Positions 25,878 through 37,223 of a stretch of DNA of 64,000 bases are shown in pieces. The DNA comes from Raffaelea ambrosiae (Eukaryota; Ascomycota; Sordariomycetes; Ophiostomatales; Ophiostomataceae). The translations under genes and the position numbers were made by a program. The stretch covers positions 2,729,093 through 2,793,092 of the forward strand of contig PCDI01000005.1 in NCBI GenBank assembly GCA_002778195.1. The letters run 5' to 3'. Positions within the stretch are counted from its first letter, which is position 1. Each line of letters opens with the position of its first letter. The notes beneath the pieces are model-generated. The model did not search any database. It was given only the letters and a program-made list of their open reading frames with translations, and was not told the origin of the DNA.

Positions 25878-28800
25878 ATGGCGCCCATCTCGGTTACGGC
25901 CGTGCCGCCGCCCACCATCCCGACCAAGGCGAAGCGGCCGAGCATCGCTAATGGCGCCGGCTCCATCGGCTCGTCGCCATCGCCATCGCTGTCCAGCAAG
26001 AAGCCTCCTATTGTGGCAGGCAAGCCGAATGGCGCTTCCTCGTCCGCGCCCAACGGCATCACCGTCACCCCTGTGCGCCCACCCACGCGCCCGCCGCGCC
26101 GTGAGACCTCCGTCCCCCAGCCGGCCGGCGCACGAGGCGCCAAAAACAACACCGGTACACGGACAGGGAGCATTTCCGCCGGGACAGCCGTCTCTGCTCC
26201 GGTTGCCCCCCGGCCATACAGTACGTTCCAGTGTCGTAGCCATGTTGTGTTTGGCTACGCGACACCTGGGAAGGCAACGCTTGCTAACCTACCACCCCAG
26301 TTGTCACCGACAGGTACATCCTCCGCAAATACGCCGGCAACCCACCCTCGCTTGTCGTCCATATGCACCAGACGCATTTCCGATTTGACCAGCAGGATGG
26401 CATTTTCCCATACAAGTCGCCCATGCGTGTCTTCCTCGAACACCTCAAAGCCCGCACTGTACCTCACGACCTCATCGAGTTCTTTGTCCAGGGCGGCGTC
26501 CCCTTCTATGAAGGCTGTCTGATTGTTCAGGTCTACGACCACAAGTCCGTAGCCCAACCAAAGGATGCCGCCAAGCCAGCGTCAAACACGAAGGGCAACT
26601 CCCTCTCCATCCACAACTACAACCCCTACATCACCCCCTCTCCCTTCGTTCCATACCCTAAAGACAGCATCGCTACCGAAGACCCGGCCGCCGCTGCCGA
26701 TGCAAAGAGGCAAAAGGGAAAATCCAACGATGACTCTTCAAACAAGGAAAATGCCAGCTCTCCAAGCGGGCTGCCAGAAACACAAAAAAGCACGGCACCC
26801 CCCAAACCGCGCATATTTACGGTCGTGCTGCATCCCACACCGCAGTCGCTGCACGCGGATATGGCCCTCAAGGCAACCACGGCGAAGGACGCACATGAGA
26901 ATCGCCACGATGCTAACGGCATGACATACATTCCTCCACCGACCCCCATGAGCTCGGGGCCTGCAGCAAAGAAACAGAAGCGAGAGCGCATGGAACTTGA
27001 CGGTTCCAACATTGCCGAATTTGAGGCCGGCATCCTCCTCTCTACAAGTGCAAAGCTGGATCTGGAACCGGCCAGGTCCAAGGAGGATGTCATTCGCAAG
27101 CTAGAAGAACAGGCCCACCCCGATCATGCCTTCCCGCCACCACAGCCAAAGACAAGAAAGCGGACCGTCGCGGAAATGGCTGCCGACGAGGCGCTTGCTG
27201 CCGACCAAGAGCGGTATATGCTCACTTTGGACGAGCGTCTCCATGCTAACGATGCAAGCGGCCAGGGTGCATCAAGCGGGACCGAAGCGGACGCTCAAGG
27301 TGGCGCGGCTGCGTTCGAGCCACGCTTTGAACGCTTCAAGCTCGTTGAGGATATCAAGCGCGAACACAAGGAGCGGAAAGAGCAGGAACGCATTAAGCAG
27401 GAAGAACGCGAGCGCCAGCTTGCGCGGCAGAAGGCCGAGCAGGCGGCCCAGGCTGCGCAGCAGGCCCAGGCTGCACAGCAGGCCGCGCAACTCCGCGAAC
27501 AACAGCTGCAGCGCGAGCAGGAACGGGTCAGACAGCAGCAGCTGCAGCAGCAACAGCAACAACAACAGCAGCAACAGCAGCAAGCGGCACAGGCTGCGCG
27601 CGAACAAGCTGCCAGAGAACAGATGCAGCAGCGGCAAGAAGCAGCGCGGCGTGCTATGGCTGCCAAGCAGGCAGCGGCACAGCAGCAGGCGCAGCAGCAG
27701 GCACAGCAGCAGCAGCAGCAGCAGCAGCAGGCACAGCAGCAGCAGCAACAGCAGCAGGCACAGCAGCAACAGCAACAGCAACAGGCTGCACAGGCACGTG
27801 CGCAGGCGCAGGCAGCGCAGGCATCACAGGCAGGCCAGGCGCAAGGCTTGCAGAGCCGCCCACAAACGCCCCAACAAGCGGCTGCCCAAGCACAGGCAGC
27901 ACAAAAGGCGGCTGCGCAGAATGCGGCTGCCATGGGACAGGTGTTCCCCAACGGCGTACCTAATAACATGACACCGCAACAGTTGGCACAGGTCCAAGCA
28001 CGTCTGCAACAACAAGTCGCTCAGCAGCAGGCTGCAGCTGCCGCCGCCGCCGCCGCCGCTGCATCCTCGCCCGTTGCTCGGCAGAACACGCCGCAGAACA
28101 TGTCGTCTCCTATGGTGGGAGCCGTGCAAATGCAGACATCAACGTCAAGCATGGCCGGCAGCCCGCCGAGGCCACCGTCCGTGGCACAGTCGCACGCACC
28201 CATGGCCGCGCCCATGGCCATCTCCATGTCAGCTCGTGGTAGTCAGCAGAGCCACCCGTCCGGCACGCCGCGGATGCCCAACGCAACGCCCAACATGCAG
28301 AACGTGGCTACGCCCTTGAATAGGCCACAACAACTGGCCACGCCACGCATGACTAGCCAGGCCAGCCCATCGCCAGGCGTGCTGACACCCCAGCAAGCAC
28401 AGCAGTACATTCTCCAACAGGGAATGGGTGGCGTCGTCGGCATGGGCACCCCGCAGATGGGCAATGCCACTGCTGCGCAGCTCGCCCACCAGACTAGGCT
28501 TCAGCAGGTGCAGCGGATGCAGGCTGCCATGCAGCAACAGCAAAACAATATGATGCACACGCCGCAGAACCAGCAACAGCTGGCTGCACAGCAGCGCATG
28601 ATCATGCAGATGCGCAATGCCGCTGCACAGAATCCCAACGGTCCGGCCATGATGCAGAACATGCACCCGCAGATCCCGGGCCAAGTGAACCTTGCCAATT
28701 TGCCGCAGCAGCAACAGAATCACATTCAGCAGCAGCTCCAGCAACAGCAGGCACAGCAGCAGAACCAGATGCAGAGCATGATGCAGCGGCAGATGATGAA

Positions 28801-29440
28801 CGGCCAGAACCTGATGGCCGCCGCCAATGGCATGAACCTGTCGCCGGCGCAGATCAACCAGATGCAACAGCTACAGCAACATCGCATGAGCCAGCAGGCT
28901 CAGCAGCAGAACCAGCAAGTCATTCAGCAAATCCAGCAACAAAGGGCGAACATCTACCAGCGCAACATCGGTACGCTGATTGCTAGGTACGGTGGAAACG
29001 AAAAGAACGTGCCCCCGGAGGAGATGGACCGCTTTAGCAAGGCATGCACGCACCAGGCGCAGCAATTCGTCAGTGGTCAGATCGCTCAGAGGAGACAGGC
29101 AGCCTTGCTCCATCAACAGGCCCAGCAACAGGCCGCCATGCAGAACATGAACCAAGCCGCTATGAGCCAGGCCGGCATGGCTGCAGGTGCCCAGGGAATG
29201 CCGCAGGGCATGCAGGGTATTCCGCAGGGCATGGTGCAGGGCATGGCTGGTCAGGGTATGCCGCAAGGTCTTCCCCAAGGCATGACCCAGGGCATGATGC
29301 AGAACATGATGCAAGGTATGCCGCAGGGGATGCCGCAGATGACCCAGGGCATGAATCCGGGCATGAACCCCGCCATGAACCCTGCTATCACCCAGGGAAT
29401 GGCGGGCATGGGCGGCATGATGCCACAAGGAATGCAGTAG
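25878..29440 (+). CDS. SPT20: Transcription factor Spt20, SAGA complex subunit
   Basis: Two exons (25,878-26,220 and 26,301-29,440) give about 1,160 residues; the 80-bp intron has a GCTAAC branch site and CAG acceptor. Spt20 is a structural subunit of the SAGA histone acetyltransferase/coactivator complex in the nucleus. After a Pro/Ser-rich N-terminus, the conserved Spt20 domain begins right after the intron (about residues 115-200): DRYILRKYAGNPPSLVVHMH, HFRFDQQDGIFPYKSPMRVF, HDLIEFF and FYEGCLIVQVYDH. A second conserved block follows (PRIFTVVLHPTPQSLHADM, later ERYMLTLDERL). The rest is extreme low complexity: a charged coiled-coil-like segment, long polyglutamine, and a C-terminal Met/Gln/Gly/Pro repeat tail. 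The downstream half is unlikely to be folded. Confidence 0.9.
27535..27785 (+). repeat. CAG/CAA polyglutamine tract in SPT20
   Basis: Runs of CAG and CAA codons, broken by Ala codons, encode several blocks of 8-13 glutamines (about residues 526-610 of Spt20). Mixed CAG/CAA use argues for long-standing selection for Gln rather than recent slippage. Confidence 0.9.
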
Positions 29441-32400
29441 GATGGTGATGTGTTTTTTTCGAACGCTCAACCGGATGGAGATGCTGCGGATTATTTCTTG
29501 GGTTACGAAGAGGATGAAGATGTATGGGCTGCCTACATGGAGTGATATAACGAGGCTGGTGAGGCTGCCCTGTGGCCGCCAAAGCCACCCAAAGATCGGA
29601 GAAGGGAGTATTGGGCATGACTGCCGTTGTCTCTGTGTGCGCTCACTCTCCTGTTCCACTACTATATTGTTTCTATTCTCATTTTTTTCTTCTTTTTTTT
29701 TTCCTCTAGGTTTTGTATTGTTTGCTTTTCTGGGAACGGCGCACTCGTCTCGGAGCAGTTGTTACCGGCGGAAGGGATGGAAGTATGACCTTCCAAAAAA
29801 ATCATTTTTTACCGGGGGGGGGGCGATTTTTCCGTTATATCTTTACTCCATTACCCACCCGCTTTGTCGTTTTGTTGTTTTTTTTTTTTTTTTTTTTTGC
29901 TCTTTCTTTTTTCTGGTCGCTTGGTTTTTCTGTAATACCCCCTTTTTATCTCGTGTCTTTTATGAATGGGATTGGTCAAGGTGCAGCACATACTTAAGAA
30001 AAAAACACTTTTGCCCTTTTGCACGGCTCGTTTGGCAGGACAGGAAAAGGGAAATGAAGAGGGAGTGGCGATGGGAGGTAACTGGCTAGCTTGGGAATGG
30101 AAAGACTTGTTTTGATACTTGCACCACATGGAGCATCGGCTGCTGTGTGCCCTCTGTTCTTCGTGGCCTTCTTTATTAGAAAATTAATGAATACTGTTTT
30201 TTCGTAAAAAGATGAACTTCTGTGTCTGGGGTCACTCGAGTTTCTGCGCGTGTCCTCTTCTTCTCTTCAATTCTTTGCGTGTTTCTTAGCTGATGCCTTT
30301 CTCTATTTCGCCCATATTTCGAGAAGGTGATCCGATCTGTCGACATCTTTGTTTGTTTAGTCGTACTTTTGGTGGCTGTTGGCTGTTAGAAGGTGACATG
30401 TACATGCATCAGTTTTCATCTTCCTCAGAAACCAATCCTTACCAGCCAAATATGAATAAAAAGCATTGTCTTGACTGATGTGATGTCAGGAGACACTCTT
30501 TGTCAGATGATTAAACAAACAAATCTTGAAGTATGGAAGCCCATCCAAACAACCTCTGTAGATCAGTGCCATATCATGACACGACGTCTTATTGTGTCGC
30601 TTGTTGAAAATTTTGCTCGAATATACGAGTTCTCAACCCACAAATGGTCTTGTCCTCTGTATAACTCTTTCCTGGGATCCTACGTTTAAATTGGTCTCTT
30701 CAAGTCTTCCCAGTCATGGAACATGCTGGTAAAATGAGAGGAATCTTCCCGTATCAATGGTTTCCATGTTCTTGACCTTGCTTCTGATATCCTCCGGGCT
30801 CATGTTCATACAGAGTAGGTGCTCTAGGGAGGACCCAGAATCCCATTCAAGAGCATACGACACGCTGACAGCTATGAGGAAGTCCCCAGTCTGTTGGCCC
30901 ATTGAACGTGGTTCCCATTCCACCAAAGAACGATCTGTATGGAAAACTCGCTTCGGGCTCTACGGCATCCCTTCCAAACATTACCGTGGAGAGTGTTGGA
31001 AGACTCCATGTCCGCAATGCATGACAATGGATTTCACCTCAAATAACCAGCGAGTTTCCAAGCCCGGGGCATGCATGTCTCATGCCGCTGTCTCTTTCTC
31101 TCTTTGGATGTTCTTCTGCTGAGTCCCAGAGAATGCGTGGACGGCGAGACTGCGCCACCGTGAACCAAGACGGACCGTCCTCTTTATTGGCTTCCTACGG
31201 ACGAACATACCATTGGAAGAAGCATCACATGAACAAGGGACTGGGCATTTGTGCAGCTGGATCAAACCAAACCAGACAGTGGTGCACCTGTTTCATTCCC
31301 GAGACACTCGCTGCCATTGGAACATTTTGCGTATGCGGCCTGCACAGAAACACAGTTGTCAAAGGCCTGAATGGGTGGCTGTCTGGCGGGACATAAAAGT
31401 ATCTGATTGATCGGCTGGCCATGACGAGGCACTGCTGTAGACAGCCGGTCCTCTACATATTCAAGATCGAGTTGCCACATCCCCTGCACGGATATTCCCA
31501 AACGCGGAGTAACTATTAATAGTGCACGTGTGCTTCACGTGTCCTGTTCTTTAAAGATGGCTCAATACGGGAATATCACCTGAGATGGCAGAGTCGGCGA
31601 CCAATCACACACAGATCGCATGTAAGGCACGGACAGATGGACAACACGGTATTGGCTTGTTCTTTTTGGGCTTGTTTCTTCACATGATATGCGACGTCCA
31701 ACAAACCTGGCAAACTTCACCCAGAACTGCTCTCCCACTCCAACCTCCTGCTGTAGCCCCCTACTTATGAAACCTCACTGGTGTCGCATCACTTTGTGCG
31801 TTCTGGCTTTTTTTTAATACTCGGATCGGGTTTCTTTTTTTTCCAAGAAAATAAAAAGACGAATAAAGGGGGAACATGGTGCGAGGGGATGAAGCAATGA
31901 ATTAAGAGATGTCAAACTAGGGGCTCTGTAGATGGCGATGAAAATATGTAACAGAAATACATGTCTATTTCTTTCTTTGTGTTTGGGGAATTTGGGTGAA
32001 TCTTGGTTGTTTTTGTTCTTTCTTTCCCAAGGGGACAGGGAGTTCCATCCCATAATCCCTCTGCTCTATTCTCTTTCCCTTTCGCTCTCTAGTCCCCCTC
32101 CAGTCCGCTCTTTCGTCTCCGTCTCTTTCACTCCCGTTCTTTCTCTTCTCACTTTAATGCTATACTGGTACACACGCAGATGAGACACAAAAAACACACG
32201 CGCAAAACAAGTTCTGTCTTGGTAGTCCCCCTTCCCTTTTCGTTTCCCTTCTTGAGTCTAGCGTCTAGAAAGAAAGAAAAAAAAATTGAGATGTAAAAAA
32301 AAATAAAGAAATTATCCGTTTCTTCTAAACCAAATTTCTTTTTCTATCTTTGGCACCCAAGCACGCAGCACTCACCCGGAGCTCAGGCAGAACAGAAAGA

Positions 32401-32484
32401 AAGGGCGATTGCATGCCCGGTAGCTACTGGGTGGTTGTCGGTGCTTCCGCCGCCATTATGCTGTTTGTCGGAGTGGAATGCATT
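29441..32484. other. 3 kb between the convergent SPT20 and phosphate-carrier genes
   Basis: This holds the 3' flanks of two convergent genes. There are long poly-T runs near 29,690 and 29,877-29,899. The middle (about 30,450-31,500) is somewhat AT-richer; the only open frame of note there is on the minus strand (30,714-30,926) and resembles nothing I know. Two CACGTG sites lie 11 bases apart at 31,525 and 31,536. No gene is supported. Confidence 0.5.
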
Positions 32485-33562
32485 TTAGTTGGCCTTGATC
32501 TCGACACCGCCGGTGGCGCCGAGGGCCTTCTTGACGTCGCCGTAGATGGCGAACTGGAAGGCGGTCAGGGTGCCGACCATGAATAGACGGGTGCCGATAC
32601 CGGTGAAAGAGCCCTTAAGGCCGAGCTCCTTGGCGATCTTGACGAGACGGGAGGTGGTGCTCTCGCCGGGCAGGCCCTTGGTCTTGTTGATCTTGGACAG
32701 CATGGTGTCGGCGGGCTGGGAGATGATGGCGGCGGCGAAACCGGCAATCAGACCGGAGCCCAGGTTGACGGTGGTCTGGAGACCGTCGGACATGGTCTCC
32801 TTGGGGTAGACCTTGTAGACGGCCTCGGCGACCTTCTCGTACACGACGAATTTGGCCATGGTGTAGGGGATCTGCTTGAACAGGATGGGGCCGAAACCGG
32901 CGTAGAAGGCACCGACACCCTCCGTGGTAGCCATCTTGGACATGCCGCCAATCAGGCCGCTGGCATAGGTGGGCTCGGACACGAGACGGATACGGGTGGC
33001 CTCCAGCGGGCACAGGGCAATGTCGGCGAAGAACTCGGCGCAGGCAGCCGAGGCCAGGTAGACACCGGTGCGGTAGTTGGTGGCGGTCTCCAGGCCGAGG
33101 TAGTTGATGTGCTGCTGCTTGAAGAACTCGTAGCCGCCGAACTTGAAGGCGCCCTGCAGGAAGTAGCCGGCAAAGGTCGGGCCGGCACCGGTGAGCAGAG
33201 CACCGGCACCCTCGTTCTGGATCACCTGGCGGAAGCCGCCAATCATGCCCTTGTTGTAGATCTCCGGCGACAGCTGGATACGGGTCTTGACGCTGCGAGA
33301 GGAGGAGGGGCGGGTTAGTGGGGCGGCCGACGAGAGATAGCGGACATATATCCGAGGCAGAGAGAAAAAGAGAGTGGGCAGCACGAATGGAACGCATCGA
33401 GGAACAGCAAAATTCGAGCGGGCCGAGGAGAGCAACCTACACATCGACAGGAGTGAGCGAGCCGTGGGTGACCGAGCAGCAGAGGGCGCCGGCCAGCGCA
33501 AAGCGGCCGTACAGGCTGAAGCCCGACATTGGCGGCGCGGCGGTCTTCTCAGCGGTAGCCAT
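32485..33562 (-). CDS. MIR1: Mitochondrial phosphate carrier protein
   Basis: Two exons on the minus strand (33,562-33,441 and 33,292-32,485) encode about 309 residues, the normal length for this carrier. The 148-bp intron has donor GTAGGT, branch ACTAAC and acceptor CAG. It moves phosphate into the matrix with protons across the inner mitochondrial membrane. Three tandem carrier repeats are visible by their signatures: TPVDVVKTRIQ (split by the intron), CPLEATRIRLVSEP, and QPADTMLSKINK. Family-typical stretches include GGFRQVIQNEGAGALLTGAG, GYFLQGAFKFGGYEFFK and FKQIPYTMAKFVVYEK. Start context is cgcaATGG. It is the nearest thing in the window to a highly expressed gene, with strongly C/G-ending codons. 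Confidence 0.95.
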
Positions 33563-34891
33563 TGCGTCTGAGTTGTGTGAAGAGGAAGGAAAAGAAGAAA
33601 AGAAGAACACGGGACGCCGAAGAGACGAAGGGAAAGGGACAGAGAAGGAAAAGGGCTCGCTTAAGACAAGACGAGCACCGGGACGGAGTGGAGTGGGCAG
33701 GAGGGAAAGCGAAGGTATTATTAATTTGCGATTCGGTGCGGAAAGAGAGAAAAGAGAGAGGAGAGAAGAGGAAGGGAAGGGGAAGAGATCGAGAAGGAAA
33801 AAGGAGCGGCGGAATAAAAAAAAAAAAGTGTCAAATTTTCTTGGGCTCAGGTTTTACCGATTTTAATTCGAATTATTTTTAATTCGGCGGGCTGTTGCTC
33901 GGGTTTGTTGTGGCTTGCGGCACTTTCCCCCCCCCCCTGGAATTCCCTGCAACACACTTCTCCATCCTGCAGTTCCAGCCGCCAGTCCGCTAACACCGGG
34001 CGACCAGACCGCTTTCCTGTGTGCGCCAGCGCGTGGAAAAGCGGGTCGCGATTGCAAAATTCAATCCCTCCAGTGCTATTGGGTGCTTGTGGGCGCTCTG
34101 CGCTGCCTCTGGGGCTCCTGTTGCTGGCCTTCAGCGGGGGCAGCTACAGCGCTGTTTGCGCCTCGGGTGGACTCGGGTGAACGGACCCCGGTTTGCGTGT
34201 TTTGGTGCAATTTTTGGCGTATCTTGGTGTATCTTTGGCGGTCGTTGCTGGCTAGCTTTGGGGGTGTTCTTTCCAGATCTGCCAGTCTTTAACCGACCAC
34301 AGCGCTGCCCGGCCCCACCACAGCCTGTTAAAAGCCCTGTCCGCGACATGTGCGGCAACCACTACCCCTGATTGTGGTTAGCCTGCGCCACGCACAGCCA
34401 CAGATGCTGCCCTGAATTCAGATCACTACACCCTCCCATCTCTCGTACTCGTGGCAAAACCCGCCCACACCCGCAACCACGAGCCTGCTGCGTTCCCCCG
34501 TAACGTCCCCCCCCCAGCGGGTGTCGCGCATATCTCCAGTGCATTCCCATGCCTAGCCGAGATGGGCAATCGACAAGATGCCCTCTTCCCTGCTGGGATT
34601 TTTTTTTCCCCGACAAGAGCCTAAATGGCCTCGGCCTCAACGGGAATATCGGCCCGAAGAAGGCTCCGCTCTGCTCCGCATTTCGCCGCCGTGTCCGGCG
34701 AACGTCTTCGTGTTGCGGCCCAGGCCTGTGAAACACAAAAAATCGACGACTATTGCTGGAGTTGTTCCTAGTGGCGGTGGCGGTAATTAAGTCGACTGTC
34801 ATTCGCTGGCGGCTGTTGACGACGGCTGTTGAGGCAACTGCTGTCCAGAGATTATGTCGCATTTCATTCGCTGGATGATTCCCAGCCCAGC
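33563..34891. other. Upstream region of the phosphate-carrier gene
   Basis: This 1.3 kb lies between the start of the phosphate-carrier gene and the stop of the F-box gene, both on the minus strand. The 250 bases next to the carrier start are C/T-rich on the coding strand, consistent with a 5' leader. Poly-C runs lie near 33,927 and 34,508. No gene is seen. Confidence 0.5.
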
Positions 34892-37223
34892 TCATCCTTC
34901 TTCCATCCTTCCCGCCATGCGCTCGCGGCTCTTCCCCACTGGGTCGTCGCGGAAGCTCCACACCGTGCATTCGTGGTTGTAGTAGAACGTCAGGAAATCA
35001 TCGTCGCCCTGCAAATAATAAAACCCGACATGTGCGGGCTTGCGCGAATCTGTACCAGGAGACAATGCGCCCAGGTCCAGCGCATACCGCGCCAAACAAT
35101 TGTCCCGGGCCCAGTCGCCGTCGTCCAGCGCCCAGCTGCCAGGCGGGTATGGTGCCACGTCGCCGAACGGCACCCGCACACGTCGCTCCGGCGTTGGGTC
35201 CACTCGCGGTTGTTTTTCTGCGTCTTCTTGTCTGTGCGTCTTCTGTGTAAGTGTGTCCATATGTGTCGCATCAAACAGTATAGCCGTGTCCGACAAATGA
35301 TAATCCATGTCCCTATACTCCTCCTGAATATCATCACCGTTCACGTCCACTGGCTGCGAGGTGTATAGCGGCACAGCCGAGAATGGCTTCGAACCCTGCC
35401 GTGCCGCCGCCTCGCTGTTCTCGTCGTCAAACGCAAACAGCAGCGGCACACCCTTGTACACCTTGCCGCCGGCCGCTTCCTTATACCGGTCCATCACCGT
35501 CATCATCTGGTCGTTCCAGATGTGGACATAGCTCAGAGGGGGGCCGTCACTCGTCCACTGTGGCATCGATGTCGGCAGCCGGAAGAACGACTGCGAGAAC
35601 GTCTTGGTGTAAATGTCAAAGGCCACTGACCCGATGCCTTCCACCCGCATCGAGCCCCATTCGCTGTGTGCACTGTACCCGCTCTGGTTGCACACGCGCC
35701 ACGATGCCAGCGAGTAGAGGCCATAGGCGTTGCGCCGGTTCATCGCCTCGATCAGTTGCATCGGGAACTCGGAGTTCTCAAACGCCAGCCGGTGCGTGTA
35801 AGTCTGCCGGTACGCTCGTCCGCGAAACTCATGCACATAAAAATAAAAGTGGCCACTCCGCCGTAGTGCGTCCGACTCTACCTCGTATTTGCCCAGGAAG
35901 AAGACATCTTCCTGCACCGGGTCGAGGATCAGGTAGCTTGATAGTCGCCCGTCGTTATCTGGCTGCCGGTGCTTGGCATCCAGGCCCGTCATGTCCACCT
36001 CCTGCACGCTGCCGCCCACCTCCCACCAGTAGATGTTGCCCTGTGACACGACACACACCCGCCGACCCAGGGTGGTGACGATGTCCACCTCGGAAGGCAC
36101 CATTTTAGCCTGGTGCTCTCCCGTTATGAAGTTCCATGCCATTCTTGGGTTGTCAGAAAGGAGGGTACCAGTGCGTAGAATATTGGAGGGAAAGGAAGAA
36201 ACAGGAGGCATAAAGCATAGTTATAAAAAACAACAACAGTGAAAGCCGCAAACAACAAACGAAGCACAGAGGTAGCACTTACAATCGGGTCCCCGATGCC
36301 GCAACCAAGATGGTGTCTCCAAACGCAACAAACACATACATGTCCCCTCGCACCACGTTGTTGGCGATCTCAAAATGGGATCGCTGCCCGGTACGCAGAT
36401 CGTCCACAAGAAAGGATGTCCGGCCTTCGTATACAGTCTCCCACACAATCCGGCCGTAGGCGTAGTCACGCGCCATGTGGATGTGTGCAGAATTGGTGTT
36501 CCTCTGGTAGTCCCCAGACCCCGAGGCAGCTGCTAACCGCAATGCATTGCTAATGGTTGCATTGACGTCATCGTTGCTTCTGTCCTGGTGACTCGGCACC
36601 GGAATCGGGTTGCTCGGGTCCCGTACCCAGCTCATCTGTCCGCCCGGATTCACGACAGATACGGATGGCTCCTTGACATGGCGGAAGGCAAACCGGAACC
36701 GCCCGCACCCGCGCAGGGCATACCGGATGGCCGTCTGCATGAATATCTGCTCTACTGCCACCAAAGCTGTGTTATTGCCTCCTCTGTCCTGCTGCCGGTC
36801 CCCTTCCTGTGTCTTAGCTGCTTTCATTTTCGCCTCGCCTGCCTGCATATACCCCAAAAGCGACGGAAAACACCGCCGGGACAGGCTGTTGCGCAGAGAA
36901 TCGTGCAATAACACAGACTGCCAGCGGCGTGACACTGCTAGACAGCTGCCCAGGTCAGATGGGCCTAGCTGATCGGCCACGATGATCTGCAGCTCTAGGG
37001 GTAGCCGCCCAAAGATGTCGGTACGCAGATCGAGGTCGGCCAGCCGTGTCTGCAGCGACCAGATCTCGTCGAGGGTGAGCGTGGGCACGAGGCCCAGCAG
37101 AAATGCCTTGCGGTTGCTCATGTTGGTCAAGCCGGGCATGCCGCTGCTGCTGCTGGGGTTGTTGGTGCCGCCATCGCCATCACCGGTACTGCCATCCAAC
37201 AACAGCGACGAATGGCCGTCCAT
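34892..37223 (-). CDS. F-box domain protein
   Basis: Two exons on the minus strand (37,223-36,283 and 36,143-34,892) give about 730 residues. The donor is GTAAGT; the only AG before the conserved restart is an AAG acceptor, and joining there gives the continuous motif RLMAWNFITGEHQAK. An F-box is seen at about residues 68-112 (FGRLPLELQIIVADQLGPSD, then SCLAVSRRWQSVLL), which would bind Skp1 in an SCF ubiquitin ligase. The remainder follows the large fungal F-box family whose C-terminal half has beta-propeller-like strands (GDMYVFVAFGDTILVAASG; RVCVVSQGNIYWWEVGG). The substrate is unknown. The ORF is open further upstream, but the Met at 37,223 is the first reasonable start. C-terminal residues are low-similarity and less certain. 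Confidence 0.8.

Noticed and set aside
30714..30926. Minus-strand frame with somewhat protein-like composition
   Set aside because: It is short, has no splice-linked neighbour I could find, and resembles no family. It is more likely chance in a 3 kb convergent intergenic region.
35375..35400. Minus-strand GGTTCGAAGCC resembling a tRNA T-arm
   Set aside because: It lies inside the F-box coding exon and no cloverleaf can be drawn around it.
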